Shown here piece by piece: positions 54,375-63,920 of a stretch of DNA of 64,000 nt. Source of the DNA: Geovibrio ferrireducens (GTDB lineage: Bacteria > Chrysiogenota > Deferribacteres > Deferribacterales > Geovibrionaceae). The position numbers and the translations under genes are program-made. The stretch is taken from contig NZ_JAJAPB010000010.1 of assembly GCF_026226615.1 (NCBI RefSeq), forward strand, positions 32,381 to 96,380, in the 5' to 3' direction. Under the pieces are notes generated by a model. That model was not told the DNA's origin. It did not search any database and saw only the letters and a program-made list of their open reading frames with translations. How positions within the stretch are numbered: the stretch's first letter is position 1; each line of letters opens with the position of its first letter.

Positions 54375-57020
54375 ATGCTCAAATCGGATTACAAGAAGAT
54401 TCTGGATACCTCAAAAGGCAAAGTCGTAATGTACGACATTACCAAGCTGGAAAAGGACGGACTGGCTAATATAAAACGTCTGCCCTATTCCATAAGGGTT
54501 CTTGTTGAAAACATGCTCAGGAAGCTTGATGGGCAGATTGTTACAGAGGAAGACATCCTTGAGATAGCTAACTGGAAGCCTGCCTATGAGGCTCCGAAGG
54601 AAATCCCCTACCATCCGGCAAGGGTTCTTATGCAGGACTACACAGGCATTCCGGGCATAGTTGACCTTGCCGCAATGAGGGACGCAGTTCAGGAAGCGGG
54701 AAGAAACCCTTCCGTAATCAATCCCCTTGTTCCGGTTGACCTCATAGTGGACCACTCTGTTCAGGTTGACTACTTCGGCAGCGAGGACAGCCTTGATAAA
54801 AACGTTGATCTCGAATACAAGCGCAACGGCGAACGTTACGCTGTGCTCAAATGGGCGCAGAAAGCATTTCTCAACGTCCGCATTGTTCCGCCCAGTTCAG
54901 GGATCTGCCATCAGGTCAACCTTGAGTATCTCGGCAAAGTTATCGACACACGCCAGATAGACGGTGAAACAGTTGCAATATGCGATACATGCGTGGGCAC
55001 TGATTCGCACACACCCATGATAAACGCAATCGGCGTTATGGGATGGGGGGTCGGCGGAATAGAGGCCGAGGCGGTAATGCTCGGTCAGCCATATTACATG
55101 CCTATTCCTGAGGTTATAGGCCTCAAGCTCACCGGAACCATAGCAGAAGGCATCACAGGAACAGACGTGATCCTCACCATCACCGAGCTTCTCAGGAAGC
55201 ATAAGGTGGTTGAAAAGTTCGTTGAGGCATTCGGCCCCGGAATCAAAGCCCTTAAAATACCGGACAGAGCAACAATCTCAAACATGAGCCCTGAATTCGG
55301 CGCAACTATGACATTTTTCCCTGTTGATGAGGAAACACTGCGCTTCCTCCGCTTCACAGGCAGAGTCGAAGAAGCTGATCTTGTTGAGAAATACACCAAG
55401 GCAAACGGGCTCTTCTATGATGATTCAGTAACCCCTGAATACACCAAGGTGGTAGAGCTTGACCTCTCCACAATCAAACCCTGTGTAGCAGGCCCTGCCA
55501 GACCTCAGGACAGAATCATCCTCAAAGACCTGCCCAAAGTCATGGATGACTATGCCGGAAAAGGCGCGGAAGTGCCTCTGAGCCTTCAGGGTGAGAACTT
55601 CACGCTGAAAAACGGCTCTGTTGTGATAGCCGCCATTACCTCGTGTACAAATACCTCAAACCCGTTTGTAATGATCGGCGCGGGTCTTGTTGCAAAAAAA
55701 GCCGTTATGAAAGGGCTTCGTGTTCCCGCATATGTTAAGACAAGCCTCGCCCCCGGCTCCAAGGTGGTCACCGACTATCTTGAGAAGTCAGGCCTCATGC
55801 CTTATTTACAGGCGCTGAGATTCCACACGGCAGGGTTCGGCTGTACCACCTGTATAGGCAACTCAGGACCGCTTCATCCGATCATTGAAAAAACAGTTAA
55901 GGACAATAAAATGTCCGTCGCCGCAGTTCTATCCGGCAACAGGAACTTTGAGGCACGCATTCACGCCAATGTACGAGCTAACTTCCTCGCTTCCCCCATG
56001 CTTGTTGTGGCTTATGCCCTTGCGGGGACAGTGAACATAAATATAGACACAGACCCCATAGCCTATAACCCGAATGATGAGCCTGTATACCTCAAAGACA
56101 TATGGCCTACATCGGAAGAAATATGGGCGCTGGTGGAATCCAGCCTCACCAGCGAGGATTACATCAAGGAATACGGGCGCATACTCGAAGGCGACAAGTT
56201 CTGGGCTGCGCTTTCCGCTAATGAAAGCGAAATCTTTGAATGGCAGAAAGACTCAACCTACATCCGCAGACCCCCGTTCTTTGAAGGCTTTAAGCCTGTG
56301 CCCGCTCCCGTAACGGACATCAGAGACGCAAAAGCCATAGCTCTGCTGGGCGATTCAGTTACCACCGACCATATCAGCCCGGCAGGGTCAATCATGCCTG
56401 ATTATCCGGCAGGACAGTATCTCATCGCCCACGGCAATACTAAGGACGACTTCAACTCATACGGTTCCAGAAGAGGCAACCATGAGGTGATGATGCGCGG
56501 AACCTTCGGCAATGTAAGAATTAAAAACAAACTCGCGGAACCCAGAGAAGGCGGATATACAAAATATATCCCCACCGGCGAGGAGATGTTTATCTATGAC
56601 GCTGCAATGAAATACATCGAATCCGGCACTCCCACAGTCATCCTCGGCGGCAAGGAATACGGCACAGGCTCATCACGCGACTGGGCAGCAAAGGGAACCA
56701 AACTTCTGGGAATAAGGGCTGTTATAGCTGAAAGCTTTGAGCGCATCCACAGAAGCAACCTTGCGGGAATGGGCGTTCTTCCTCTGGTTTTCAAAAATGA
56801 TCAGGGCTGGAAGTCACTCGGTCTGGACGGTTCGGAAACCTTCACCATCGAAGGACTGTCAGGCGTCACTCCGAGATGCACAATCAGGGTTAAAGCTGTT
56901 AAGCCGGATGGCAGGGTGACAGAGTTTGACACCATGTGCAGGCTGGACACAGATATTGAGATCGAATATTTCAGACACGGCGGCATTCTGGATTTCGTGC
57001 TCAGAAAACTGATGAGCTGA
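54375..57020 (+). CDS. acnA: Aconitate hydratase, AcnA/IRP type
   Basis: Interconverts citrate and isocitrate with a [4Fe-4S] cluster. The 881 residues contain the cluster cysteines ITSCTNTSNP and GFGCTTCIGNSGPL, the VGTDSHTPM segment, the SYGSRRGNHEVMMRGTF swivel-domain motif, and GKEYGTGSSRDWAAKG. It is full-length AcnA (about 890). GGAGG lies 7-8 nt before the ATG. It shares a plus-strand unit with the slipin and supplies the TCA cycle with the CoA-transferase at 60.1 kb. Confidence 0.95.
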   Translation: MLKSDYKKILDTSKGKVVMYDITKLEKDGLANIKRLPYSIRVLVENMLRKLDGQIVTEEDILEIANWKPAYEAPKEIPYHPARVLMQDYTGIPGIVDLAAMRDAVQEAGRNPSVINPLVPVDLIVDHSVQVDYFGSEDSLDKNVDLEYKRNGERYAVLKWAQKAFLNVRIVPPSSGICHQVNLEYLGKVIDTRQIDGETVAICDTCVGTDSHTPMINAIGVMGWGVGGIEAEAVMLGQPYYMPIPEVIGLKLTGTIAEGITGTDVILTITELLRKHKVVEKFVEAFGPGIKALKIPDRATISNMSPEFGATMTFFPVDEETLRFLRFTGRVEEADLVEKYTKANGLFYDDSVTPEYTKVVELDLSTIKPCVAGPARPQDRIILKDLPKVMDDYAGKGAEVPLSLQGENFTLKNGSVVIAAITSCTNTSNPFVMIGAGLVAKKAVMKGLRVPAYVKTSLAPGSKVVTDYLEKSGLMPYLQALRFHTAGFGCTTCIGNSGPLHPIIEKTVKDNKMSVAAVLSGNRNFEARIHANVRANFLASPMLVVAYALAGTVNINIDTDPIAYNPNDEPVYLKDIWPTSEEIWALVESSLTSEDYIKEYGRILEGDKFWAALSANESEIFEWQKDSTYIRRPPFFEGFKPVPAPVTDIRDAKAIALLGDSVTTDHISPAGSIMPDYPAGQYLIAHGNTKDDFNSYGSRRGNHEVMMRGTFGNVRIKNKLAEPREGGYTKYIPTGEEMFIYDAAMKYIESGTPTVILGGKEYGTGSSRDWAAKGTKLLGIRAVIAESFERIHRSNLAGMGVLPLVFKNDQGWKSLGLDGSETFTIEGLSGVTPRCTIRVKAVKPDGRVTEFDTMCRLDTDIEIEYFRHGGILDFVLRKLMS

Positions 57021-57046
57021 GTCTGCTGCTAAAAAGTAAAATAAAA

Positions 57047-57074
57047 AAACCCGTCAGTATACACTGGCGGGTTT
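57047..57074. terminator. Terminator between aconitase and the second chemoreceptor
   Basis: AAACCCGTCAGT (57047-57058) pairs with ACTGGCGGGTTT (57063-57074), one G-T pair, 4-nt loop. A-rich before and T-rich after, so it can serve both converging genes. Confidence 0.85.
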
Positions 57075-57104
57075 CTTTTTTATAAACCGATAACAATTCC
57101 CTGT

Positions 57105-58874
57105 TTAAGAATATGTGTATCTTCCGGCCTCATGCTCCAGAGTGTTGCCGTCATTCCTCAGAGCAACGCTCATTTCTGCCAGAAGGTCAGTCGCCTGACT
57201 TATCTCGTTAATTCCGATTGAAACATTTCTGATTGCCTCATCCATCTGGTTTATTGCCGCCGCCTGTTCCTGTATGGCGGAGACAACCTGACTGATGTTG
57301 TCCGATGTGGCTATGGAGTTATTTTTTGTCTGCCCCGAAAGTTCCTTCAGGTTTGTCATAAATTCAGAAACACCGCTGATAAGCGTAATGTTGCTTTCAA
57401 CATTCTTGACGGCATTATCAACCTGCTTGTTGTTCTGATTAATTATATTTGAAATCTCCTTGACTGAGTTCACCGTTCTTTCCGCAAGCTTGCGAACCTC
57501 ATCCGCAACAACTGCAAAACCTCTCCCCGCCTCCCCTGCTCTGGCTGCTTCGATAGCAGCGTTCAGCGAAAGAAGGTTGGTCTGATCCGCAATATCGTTT
57601 ATGAGTTCGAGTATGTTGTACATGGACTCTGAATTGTTCTTGAGAGTATCGATATTTTTGATCAGAGATTCGCTGGATTCAACAATCCCGCTTATCATTT
57701 TTTCACCCTCAATGGTGCGCGTTTCGGATCTCTCAGCGAACATTCTGCTCTCATTGGCAAGGTGCTCTGTCTGCGTAACTTTATCAGCCACATCCTCCAC
57801 GCCTGCGTTAATCTGCCTTATTGCTGCCGTTATCTGGCCTATCTCCTGATTCTGCTGGGTAACATTTGACCCCAACTGCTCAGTGGATGCGGAAAGAGTG
57901 CCAGAACCGCTGGTAAGCTTGTCTGCTGTTGCCTTTATGCTCTGTATGGATTTTGAAAGTTTTATAAGCATGGCTGAGTTAAACTGGTTCAGTCTGTTAA
58001 ATTCATTTACAGACTTTATCTCAGAATTATAAAAGCTGCATTCATCGCATGTTTTAAATGTTTTATTCAGAATTTTGGTGCACTCAACCTCCATGCCGAG
58101 CTTGGGCGCTTCGCTCCCCACTGTCAGATAGCAGGGAACCCCTTTAATCCCATATGCGGAACACTCCGGAGCCGCGCAGTTTATTTTATCCGAGCATGCG
58201 GATTCGATAACAGATGATCCGGAATTAAACCTGAGATTACCCTTAGCAACCTCCATAAAAGAATCCAGCAGACGGCGCATATTTTTCTGAAAATATTTCA
58301 TCACAGCGGCAAGAACAGCTATGAGCACGAAAAGCCCGCCTATGCTCAGGAAAACTATTTTATACTCAACAGCCCGGAAAGGCGCAAAAAGCTCATTAAC
58401 CTCATACCCGGCAGCCAGAATCCAGTTTTTTTCAGGGAAAAAACTATAGTTCACCACCTTGGTTTTGCCGGAGAAATCATAAGTGATGGAACCGGTTTTC
58501 TCCTTAAGCATTTTCTGAATAAAGTCATATTGTGTCAGAGGTTTACCAACCATTTCCTGATTGATATGATAAAGAAGGTTTCCGCCGGAATCCATTATGT
58601 AAAAATAACCGAATTCACCAAGCTTATTAGTTGAAATAAACTTATGCAGAAAATCATAGTGCTCAGCATCAGGTTCAGCGCTCACACTCTCCCTGACAAG
58701 CTGAGTCAGTATACTGTTCATCTCTTTTGCCCTGAGCTGGGCAATAAGCTCTGCATTTGCATTATTAATTTTGTGGGTAATGAGCACAATTGCAGAAAAA
58801 ATCATTACTGACACTGCGACCATAGGTATAATCACCTGCAGTGCCACACTGGTTCTTGCGTTGAGTTTTTTCAT
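57105..58874 (-). CDS. Methyl-accepting chemotaxis protein with Cache sensor and Cys-rich linker
   Basis: A 589-residue chemoreceptor. Helices at about 13-34 and 170-195 frame a periplasmic single Cache domain ([18 protein letters not shown] and [19 protein letters not shown]). After the membrane a linker at about 228-285 has seven cysteines (SAC, INC, PEC, VPC, VEC, KTC, DEC). The signalling domain follows with the tip [20 protein letters not shown]. Cys-rich linkers of this type occur in sensors of metal-reducing bacteria and may bind a metal or sense redox. It is transcribed alone from a strong promoter. Confidence 0.9.
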   Translation of the reverse strand: MKKLNARTSVALQVIIPMVAVSVMIFSAIVLITHKINNANAELIAQLRAKEMNSILTQLVRESVSAEPDAEHYDFLHKFISTNKLGEFGYFYIMDSGGNLLYHINQEMVGKPLTQYDFIQKMLKEKTGSITYDFSGKTKVVNYSFFPEKNWILAAGYEVNELFAPFRAVEYKIVFLSIGGLFVLIAVLAAVMKYFQKNMRRLLDSFMEVAKGNLRFNSGSSVIESACSDKINCAAPECSAYGIKGVPCYLTVGSEAPKLGMEVECTKILNKTFKTCDECSFYNSEIKSVNEFNRLNQFNSAMLIKLSKSIQSIKATADKLTSGSGTLSASTEQLGSNVTQQNQEIGQITAAIRQINAGVEDVADKVTQTEHLANESRMFAERSETRTIEGEKMISGIVESSESLIKNIDTLKNNSESMYNILELINDIADQTNLLSLNAAIEAARAGEAGRGFAVVADEVRKLAERTVNSVKEISNIINQNNKQVDNAVKNVESNITLISGVSEFMTNLKELSGQTKNNSIATSDNISQVVSAIQEQAAAINQMDEAIRNVSIGINEISQATDLLAEMSVALRNDGNTLEHEAGRYTYS

Positions 58875-58965
58875 ATGGATCCCCTGATCTAATCAACACT
58901 GCAAAATAACTTATCCGCAGTTTGTTCCTGTTTCATGTTCCCTACTGTTTTGGATGGTATACATA

Positions 58966-58995
58966 ATTATATTGAGGGCATAAACTGAATGTCAA
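58966..58995 (-). promoter_or_regulatory. Consensus sigma-70 promoter of the second chemoreceptor
   Basis: On the minus strand a perfect TTGACA (58995-58990) and perfect TATAAT (58971-58966) are separated by 18 nt. The leader would be about 85 nt. This suggests the receptor is expressed constitutively rather than from the flagellar sigma factor. Confidence 0.75.
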
Positions 58996-59062
58996 TAAAA
59001 ATTGGAATTATTGTTTTTATTACAAAAAGTGTGAACGAATAGTAACTTAATAGGATTAGCAC

Positions 59063-59091
59063 AAAAAAGCACCGGCGGAAACCGCCGATGC
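59063..59091 (-). terminator. Terminator of the DUF5610-like gene
   Basis: On the minus strand GCATCGGCGG (59091-59082), a three-base loop and CCGCCGGTGC (59078-59069) form a stem with one T-G pair, followed by six T (59068-59063). Confidence 0.88.
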
Positions 59092-59109
59092 CTTAATGGA
59101 TATGAATTT

Positions 59110-59781
59110 TTACGCAGTCACATCAACAGACTGCTGTGCTGTTATTTCCTCTTTGTAAGCGTCTATTTTCTCCATGAGGAGTTCCAGAGTATCCACGCAT
59201 ACCTGCGGCATTGTCCCAAGCTGGCTTTCCACGCTTTTATAGCCTTTTACGGCTCCGCTTCTCGCCTGCTCAAGCCTTTCGGGGTCTCCGCCTGATATGG
59301 ATTTTATAAAGTCCATTATCCTGCCGGATGTCTTCTCCGCGCCCCAGTAAGCGTCATCACCGAAATAGCTGTCATAAAGGTCTGGTGAACCATCAGCACC
59401 TGAACTCTGCTCCATGGAGATTTCAATGGAGGTGTAGCTGAATCTGAAACCTTCGCTTATGCGTGAGTGCTCTCTCTTCTGCTCGGAGAATGCTTCGATA
59501 GTGATGGACTGGATTCTCAGTTTAAACCCCTGAGAATTCATACTTTCGCTCCCGGAAGTGCTGCTGTTGAGATATGAACCAAAATCCTCAAGCCCTTTTT
59601 TGAGCCCTGCAATATCAAGAATAAAGGCCGAACCGCTGCTTACATATCTGCTGCCGGCCTTGTTGCCTGTGCCGTAAGAGGGAGCGCTTGCCGCTTCCCT
59701 GCTGCTGTTTGATGCTCCGCGCTTTGAGTAGGCTGTGGCCTCAAAGCGGGTGCTGGTCATGCTCAGTGTCATCGACTGCAT
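59110..59781 (-). CDS. DUF5610-like protein, probable flagellar regulon member
   Basis: A 223-residue protein without signal peptide or membrane segment. The C-terminal half (YFGDDAYWGAEKTSGRIMDF, then AVKGYKSVESQLG and a CVDTLELLMEKID helix) matches the DUF5610 type, whose role is unknown. The N-terminal half is Ser/Thr/Gly-rich. ATG 59781 has GGAGGTAATC directly upstream; an in-frame ATG at 59868 with AAAGGA could add 29 residues. A sigma-28 promoter about 180 nt upstream ties it to motility or late flagellar expression. Confidence 0.7.
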   Translation of the reverse strand: MQSMTLSMTSTRFEATAYSKRGASNSSREAASAPSYGTGNKAGSRYVSSGSAFILDIAGLKKGLEDFGSYLNSSTSGSESMNSQGFKLRIQSITIEAFSEQKREHSRISEGFRFSYTSIEISMEQSSGADGSPDLYDSYFGDDAYWGAEKTSGRIMDFIKSISGGDPERLEQARSGAVKGYKSVESQLGTMPQVCVDTLELLMEKIDAYKEEITAQQSVDVTA

Positions 59782-60049
59782 GATTACCTCCGTAAATACT
59801 GTCCTTAGTCTGCCCTTTTCATTTGCGGACGCAAAAATATCCGCAACCGCAAGAAAGGGCTCATTCAATCCTTTGAATTGTGAGGGTTACATCGACGTTA
59901 ATGACGAAGCTTCGCATATGCCGGAGAGTACAGGCGCGTCACTTCCTTTTCTCCGCAGCATGTGTATATTATCGGCCAAAACAGAAAAATCTTGAGGATT
60001 ATAAGAAAACAGAATAGCAGGACAGACTTGCGGAATACACTCAGAAATG
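59782..60049. other. Leader region of the DUF5610-like gene
   Basis: Non-coding stretch between the DUF5610-like gene and the CoA-transferase terminator. It holds the sigma-28 promoter and about 180 nt of leader with a possible alternative start at 59868. A long antisense frame through it (up to 60530) has no coding features. Confidence 0.6.
59969..59995 (-). promoter_or_regulatory. Sigma-28 (FliA) flagellar promoter
   Basis: On the minus strand TCAAGATT (59995-59988) is followed after exactly 11 nt by GCCGATAA (59976-59969). The -10 element equals the FliA consensus GCCGATAA and the -35 matches TAAAGTTT at 6 of 8 positions. Confidence 0.75.
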
Positions 60050-60077
60050 AAAAAAGGCGGCCCTTTTCAGAGCCGCC
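60050..60077 (-). terminator. Terminator of the CoA-transferase gene
   Basis: On the minus strand GGCGGC (60077-60072) pairs with GCCGCC (60061-60056) around a 10-nt loop, followed by six T (60055-60050). Confidence 0.85.
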
Positions 60078-60084
60078 CTTGTGA

Positions 60085-61644
60085 TTATTTGTTCCAGAAA
60101 CGCATAGTGCCGTTTTCGGCAAGGTTGATATGCATTTTGTAAGCTTCGGAGAGTATGTGAGGCTCGTGGTGGTAGCCAGTCGCCTTCTCTGATCTCTCAA
60201 GGTAATCAGTGAGGTAGTCTTTGTAAGCGGGGTGAGCGCATTTTTTGATGATTTCGCGCGCTCTGTCTTTCGGAGCAAGACCGCGAAGGTCGGCAAGACC
60301 CTGCTCAGTAACCAGAACATCAAGATCCGCCTCTGTGTGGTCAACATGGGGAGCTTTTGTAACAACGCCTGATATACCGAATTCGTCAGTTTTAGACTCA
60401 CGAACAGAGGGGCAGTGCATGATAGACAGGTAAGCGTTTCTGAGGAAGTCCCCGGAACCGCCGATACCGTTAAGCATTTTTGTACCGCCAGCGCAGGTTG
60501 AGTTAGCGTGAGCGTATATATCGAACTCAAGGGGAGTGTTCATACCTATAACACCGAGCCTTCTGATAAGTTCGGGGTTGTTTGAGATCTGCTGAGGTCT
60601 CATAAGAACTTTATCTTTGTAGAACTCGAATTTTTCCCACCACTCTTTGAAGCCTTCCGCTGAAAGCGAAAGAGATGTGCAGTTGATGTATTTGCACTTT
60701 CCGGAGTCAAGGAAGGGAAGGAAAGTATCCTGAAGAACTTCCGTGAAAACAACGAGATCCTCAAAGGGAGAAGCTGTAAGGCCGCCCACAACGGCGTTTG
60801 CTATTGAACCAACGCCTGACTGAAGGGGCAGAAGGTTTTTAGGCAGACGGCCGGCTTTCACTTCGTGAGTGAAGAAGTCAACTATGTTGTCTGCGATAGC
60901 CTGAGCAACATCGTCTGTTCCTCTGAGTGCGCGTCCGTTATCGGGAAGCTTGGACTCAACTATAGCAACGATTTTGCTTTTGTTAGTGGGAACAAAGGGT
61001 GTTCCGCAGCGCTGACGAACGTCAGTGATGGGAATAATTTTTCTGTAAGGGGGCAGGTCTGTCATCATGATGTCGTGCATACCTTCGAGAGAGGGCATGC
61101 CTGTGTTGATTTCAACGATGATTTTATCTGCTATGTCAATAATTTCAGGTGCAGCACCAACGGAACCTGCGAGGATGATGTCGCCGTTTTCAGTGATTGC
61201 AGTAGCCTCAATGATAGCTACGTCAAGTTTGCCGCCTCTGTCTTTAGTGTAGAAGCCGTATCTGAGATCCTGAGCGAACATGGAGAGGTGTTTATCGCCC
61301 ATTCTGATTTTGCCGGAGTTTATCCCTTTTCCTATGTCCTTACCTGTCTGGTAGGGCCATCTTCTGTCAATCATGTCCAGTGTTGCCCATCTGTTTTCAG
61401 TTTCAGAACCGACAGATGCGCCTATGAAAAGGTTGAACTTCCATTTGCCCTGAAGATTATTTTTTTCAACATGGTCTGCAAGGGCAATAGGAACAACTTT
61501 GGGGTAGCCTACCGGTGTGAAGCCGGACCAGCCGAGATCCATAATCCTGTTGTCGGCATCTTTGAAAAACTTGATGGTGTCCTCAGGTTTCATAAAAAGA
61601 TGATGAAGGCTCTTATCACGAACCCTGCTCTGAAGTTCAGACAT
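60085..61644 (-). CDS. Acetyl-CoA hydrolase/succinyl-CoA:acetate CoA-transferase family
   Basis: A 519-residue class I CoA-transferase of the Ach1/AarC/Cat1 type. It has the GASVGSETENRWA segment near 75, the FTEVLQD stretch near 297 with the likely catalytic glutamate, and GIGGSGDFLRNAYLSI near 400. In acetate-oxidising anaerobes this enzyme activates acetate with succinyl-CoA and replaces succinyl-CoA synthetase in the TCA cycle. Hydrolase activity cannot be excluded from sequence. AGGAGGAAAGA precedes the ATG. It follows the amidase gene by 28 bp. Confidence 0.88.
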   Translation of the reverse strand: MSELQSRVRDKSLHHLFMKPEDTIKFFKDADNRIMDLGWSGFTPVGYPKVVPIALADHVEKNNLQGKWKFNLFIGASVGSETENRWATLDMIDRRWPYQTGKDIGKGINSGKIRMGDKHLSMFAQDLRYGFYTKDRGGKLDVAIIEATAITENGDIILAGSVGAAPEIIDIADKIIVEINTGMPSLEGMHDIMMTDLPPYRKIIPITDVRQRCGTPFVPTNKSKIVAIVESKLPDNGRALRGTDDVAQAIADNIVDFFTHEVKAGRLPKNLLPLQSGVGSIANAVVGGLTASPFEDLVVFTEVLQDTFLPFLDSGKCKYINCTSLSLSAEGFKEWWEKFEFYKDKVLMRPQQISNNPELIRRLGVIGMNTPLEFDIYAHANSTCAGGTKMLNGIGGSGDFLRNAYLSIMHCPSVRESKTDEFGISGVVTKAPHVDHTEADLDVLVTEQGLADLRGLAPKDRAREIIKKCAHPAYKDYLTDYLERSEKATGYHHEPHILSEAYKMHINLAENGTMRFWNK

Positions 61645-61672
61645 TCTTTCCTCCTTTAGCTTAATGTCATTA

Positions 61673-62455
61673 TTAGTTTTTTCTCTCTATTACAAAAGCA
61701 TTTAAAGCATCGTTGAAGCTTGGGATCTTCTCCCTTATCTCTGCCACCTTCGCAGGTTCCATAACCGCGCTGTAGACCCCTTCTTCTGCGGAGGGCTCAA
61801 ACATAGCCTCGCCCCACGGGTCAAACATGGCGGAATAGCCGCAGGGCATGTCCTTGCGGCCGTGCATAACGCTGGTATTACATCCGGCAATGTAGCACTG
61901 ATTCTCTATCGCGCGTGCGCGCAGAAGGGTAAGCCAGTGTTCCTTTTTCACTGCGCCCCATACAGCGGGAACGGTTATGAGCTCCGCTCCGGCAAGGGCT
62001 GTCATGCGGAAAAGTTCGGGGAAACGGATTTCATAGCAGAGAAGAAGTCCGATCTTAACACCCATGAATTCAAAAACCGTAATACCTTTACCGTTATCAA
62101 TATAAACATGCTCGTCCAGAGGAGTGAAGAGGAAATTCTTGCGGTAACGGGCTATAACGCCTGCGGATGAAACCGCATATACCGTGTTATAAACCTTGTT
62201 ATAATTCCTTTCAGGCAGAGCGGAAATAACCAGCGTATTTTCATTAAGCCTGCGGGAAATATCGTTACAAATCTCTTCGGTCTGCCCGCTGAATCGGTTA
62301 AGATTCTGATAGTCGAAACCGGTCGCCCACATTTCGGGCAGGATAACAATTGACGGTTGTTCATCAATAACTTCCGACAAAGCTGATAGGAATTTATCAC
62401 TATTGGATTTCACATCTCCCAGCGTCATCGGCAACTGAAGAGATAGTACCCGCAT
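61673..62455 (-). CDS. Carbon-nitrogen hydrolase (omega-amidase/nitrilase family)
   Basis: A 260-residue nitrilase-superfamily amidase. The catalytic triad is E41 (ILPEMW), K106 (RYRKNFLF) and C140 (LLLCYEIRFPEL). The wording resembles omega-amidases (YafV/NIT2), which deaminate alpha-ketoglutaramate or ketosuccinamate in metabolite repair. AGAGGGG precedes the ATG. It is the first gene of a two-gene unit with the CoA-transferase. Confidence 0.83.
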   Translation of the reverse strand: MRVLSLQLPMTLGDVKSNSDKFLSALSEVIDEQPSIVILPEMWATGFDYQNLNRFSGQTEEICNDISRRLNENTLVISALPERNYNKVYNTVYAVSSAGVIARYRKNFLFTPLDEHVYIDNGKGITVFEFMGVKIGLLLCYEIRFPELFRMTALAGAELITVPAVWGAVKKEHWLTLLRARAIENQCYIAGCNTSVMHGRKDMPCGYSAMFDPWGEAMFEPSAEEGVYSAVMEPAKVAEIREKIPSFNDALNAFVIERKN

Positions 62456-62478
62456 TCAGCCCCTCTTAAACTTGGGTG

Positions 62479-62507
62479 ATAATAAAACAGAATTTGAACC
62501 ATGTCAA
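62479..62507 (-). promoter_or_regulatory. Sigma-70 promoter of the amidase/CoA-transferase unit
   Basis: On the minus strand a perfect TTGACA (62507-62502), 17-nt spacer and TATTAT (62484-62479). The start point lies near 62472, only about 17 nt before the ATG, leaving room for the AGAGGGG ribosome site. Confidence 0.72.
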
Positions 62508-62630
62508 GCAGTTCAATATAAAGACATATGAAAATTATTAACTTTGAGCGGACAATGCCGTCATAACCGGACTATCGGCTTTTATAATAATGAAACACGT
62601 TTGATTTTAGAACAGAAAGGTGAGGAAATG

Positions 62631-62665
62631 AAAAAAGCCGGAGCGTGACGCACTCCGGCTTTTTT
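62631..62665. terminator. Strong bidirectional terminator after the radical SAM gene
   Basis: A6 plus GCCGGAG (62637-62643) pairs with CTCCGGC plus T6 (62653-62665) around a 9-nt loop. It serves the minus-strand radical SAM gene. A six-codon plus-strand frame with a good ribosome site runs into it. Confidence 0.9.
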
Positions 62666-62690
62666 GTCTATTGCTTATTATTAATAATTA

Positions 62691-63761
62691 TCAGCCGCAG
62701 GGCTTGTAGTTTGTCGGAATATAATCGCAGAAGGGTTCTTCTTCCATGTACGAACCGCTCACAGCGTAAGATCTGGCACGGCAGCCGCCGCAAACGCCGA
62801 GATATTTACATACACCGCATTTGCCTTCATAGTCTTTGAAGCTGCGCATATCCCTGAAAAGCTCGGAGTTGTTCCATATTTCCCAGAAGCCCTGTTTAAA
62901 GACATTTCCGGCAGCCATGGGGAAATACGAACAGGGGTAAACATCCCCCTCGTGGTTGAGCAGACAGATGGACTGTCCGGCTATACAGCCTTTGCCGCCG
63001 CCCGTTCCGAAAGAGAGGCTTCTGCGTTCGGGGTCAAGCCCTTCCGCCTTGCTGCGTTCATGCCATATGCGGTAATACTGCGGGGCGCATGTGGGGCGGA
63101 CGAGTATGTCCTGCTCCTCGCGCTCCATGTCATAATGCCAGTTGAGAAGGTCTTCGTAATCCTCTTTGGAAACAAGCTCCTTCATCACCTCTTCCCCTCT
63201 TCCCGTGGGGACTATGAGGAACATATACCAGGCAGTGGCGCCTATTTTCTTGGCAAGCTTGTATGTACCTTCTATCTGGTTCTGGTTTCTCTTGGTGAAG
63301 GATGAGTTTACTATGAATTTTATGTCATGCTTTCTGAAATGCTCGGCGGCGTTCATCACGCTTTCGTATGCCCCTTCCTGACCGCGGAAGTTGTCGTGCA
63401 CATCTTTTGTGGCTCCGTCAAGACTGAGGGAGACTATGCGGATGCCTGACTGCTTCATGTTTTTACAGACTTCATCATCCACAAGCATTCCGTTTGTGGC
63501 CATTGCCATGCGGAAGCCTTTCTCTGTGCCGTATGCGGCTATATCAAAAACGTCTTTCCTCAGAAGTGGCTCGCCGCCGGATATAACTATAACAGGTTTG
63601 GCGTGCTCGCCTATCTCATCCATGAGAGATTTGCATTTGTCAAACGTGAGGTTCCCCTCCGCCGACTCTATTGTTGAATTTGAACGGCAGTGAACGCAAT
63701 TCATGTTGCATTTTCTGGTTACTTCCCATGCCATCCATTTAAGTTCCCACTGTTTGCTCAT
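62691..63761 (-). CDS. Radical SAM/SPASM protein, AhbD-like heme synthase
   Basis: A 356-residue radical SAM enzyme. The SAM-cluster motif CNMNCVHC (C18, C22, C25) opens the barrel in the AWEVTRKCN context. A SPASM-like C-terminus provides auxiliary cluster cysteines ([35 protein letters not shown]). The wording is closest to AhbD, which oxidatively decarboxylates iron-coproporphyrin III to heme in the siroheme-dependent route; NirJ-type relatives or a peptide-modifying enzyme cannot be excluded. GGAGC precedes the ATG. No other ahb genes are in the window. Confidence 0.7.
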   Translation of the reverse strand: MSKQWELKWMAWEVTRKCNMNCVHCRSNSTIESAEGNLTFDKCKSLMDEIGEHAKPVIVISGGEPLLRKDVFDIAAYGTEKGFRMAMATNGMLVDDEVCKNMKQSGIRIVSLSLDGATKDVHDNFRGQEGAYESVMNAAEHFRKHDIKFIVNSSFTKRNQNQIEGTYKLAKKIGATAWYMFLIVPTGRGEEVMKELVSKEDYEDLLNWHYDMEREEQDILVRPTCAPQYYRIWHERSKAEGLDPERRSLSFGTGGGKGCIAGQSICLLNHEGDVYPCSYFPMAAGNVFKQGFWEIWNNSELFRDMRSFKDYEGKCGVCKYLGVCGGCRARSYAVSGSYMEEEPFCDYIPTNYKPCG

Positions 63762-63789
63762 GTCAGCTCCATATATTTCGATTGATGTA

Positions 63790-63818
63790 ATGATATTATC
63801 TTAAAAAAGATTAAACAA
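63790..63818 (-). promoter_or_regulatory. Candidate promoter of the radical SAM gene
   Basis: On the minus strand TTGTTT (63818-63813), 17-nt spacer, TATCAT (63795-63790). Both boxes are imperfect. The leader would be about 20 nt. Confidence 0.35.
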
Positions 63819-63890
63819 GTATTACATCGCATCGTGCAGAATTTTTACAGTAAAAACAGCAGTTCAGAATCATTTCTTAAAGCTTGTCTA

Positions 63891-63920
63891 TCATTGCGGA
63901 TGCAGTGAAGCAATCTCCCC
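63891..63920. repeat. REP-like dispersed repeat unit
   Basis: TCATTGCGGATGCAG followed by TGAAGCAATCTCCCC fits the same family as the units at 37645-37678. An ATTGC/GCAAT stem can form. A further hairpin CTCCGTCCATGGAG lies about 30 bp on, near the window end. Confidence 0.6.

Noticed and set aside
58911..58918. GCGGATAA as a second sigma-28 -10 box before the second chemoreceptor
   Set aside because: One mismatch and no matching -35 at the right distance; a consensus sigma-70 promoter lies just upstream instead.
59898..60530. 210-residue minus-strand frame overlapping the CoA-transferase gene
   Set aside because: Same strand but another frame of a gene with complete family motifs; Ser/Thr/Leu-rich translation without domains and no ribosome site.
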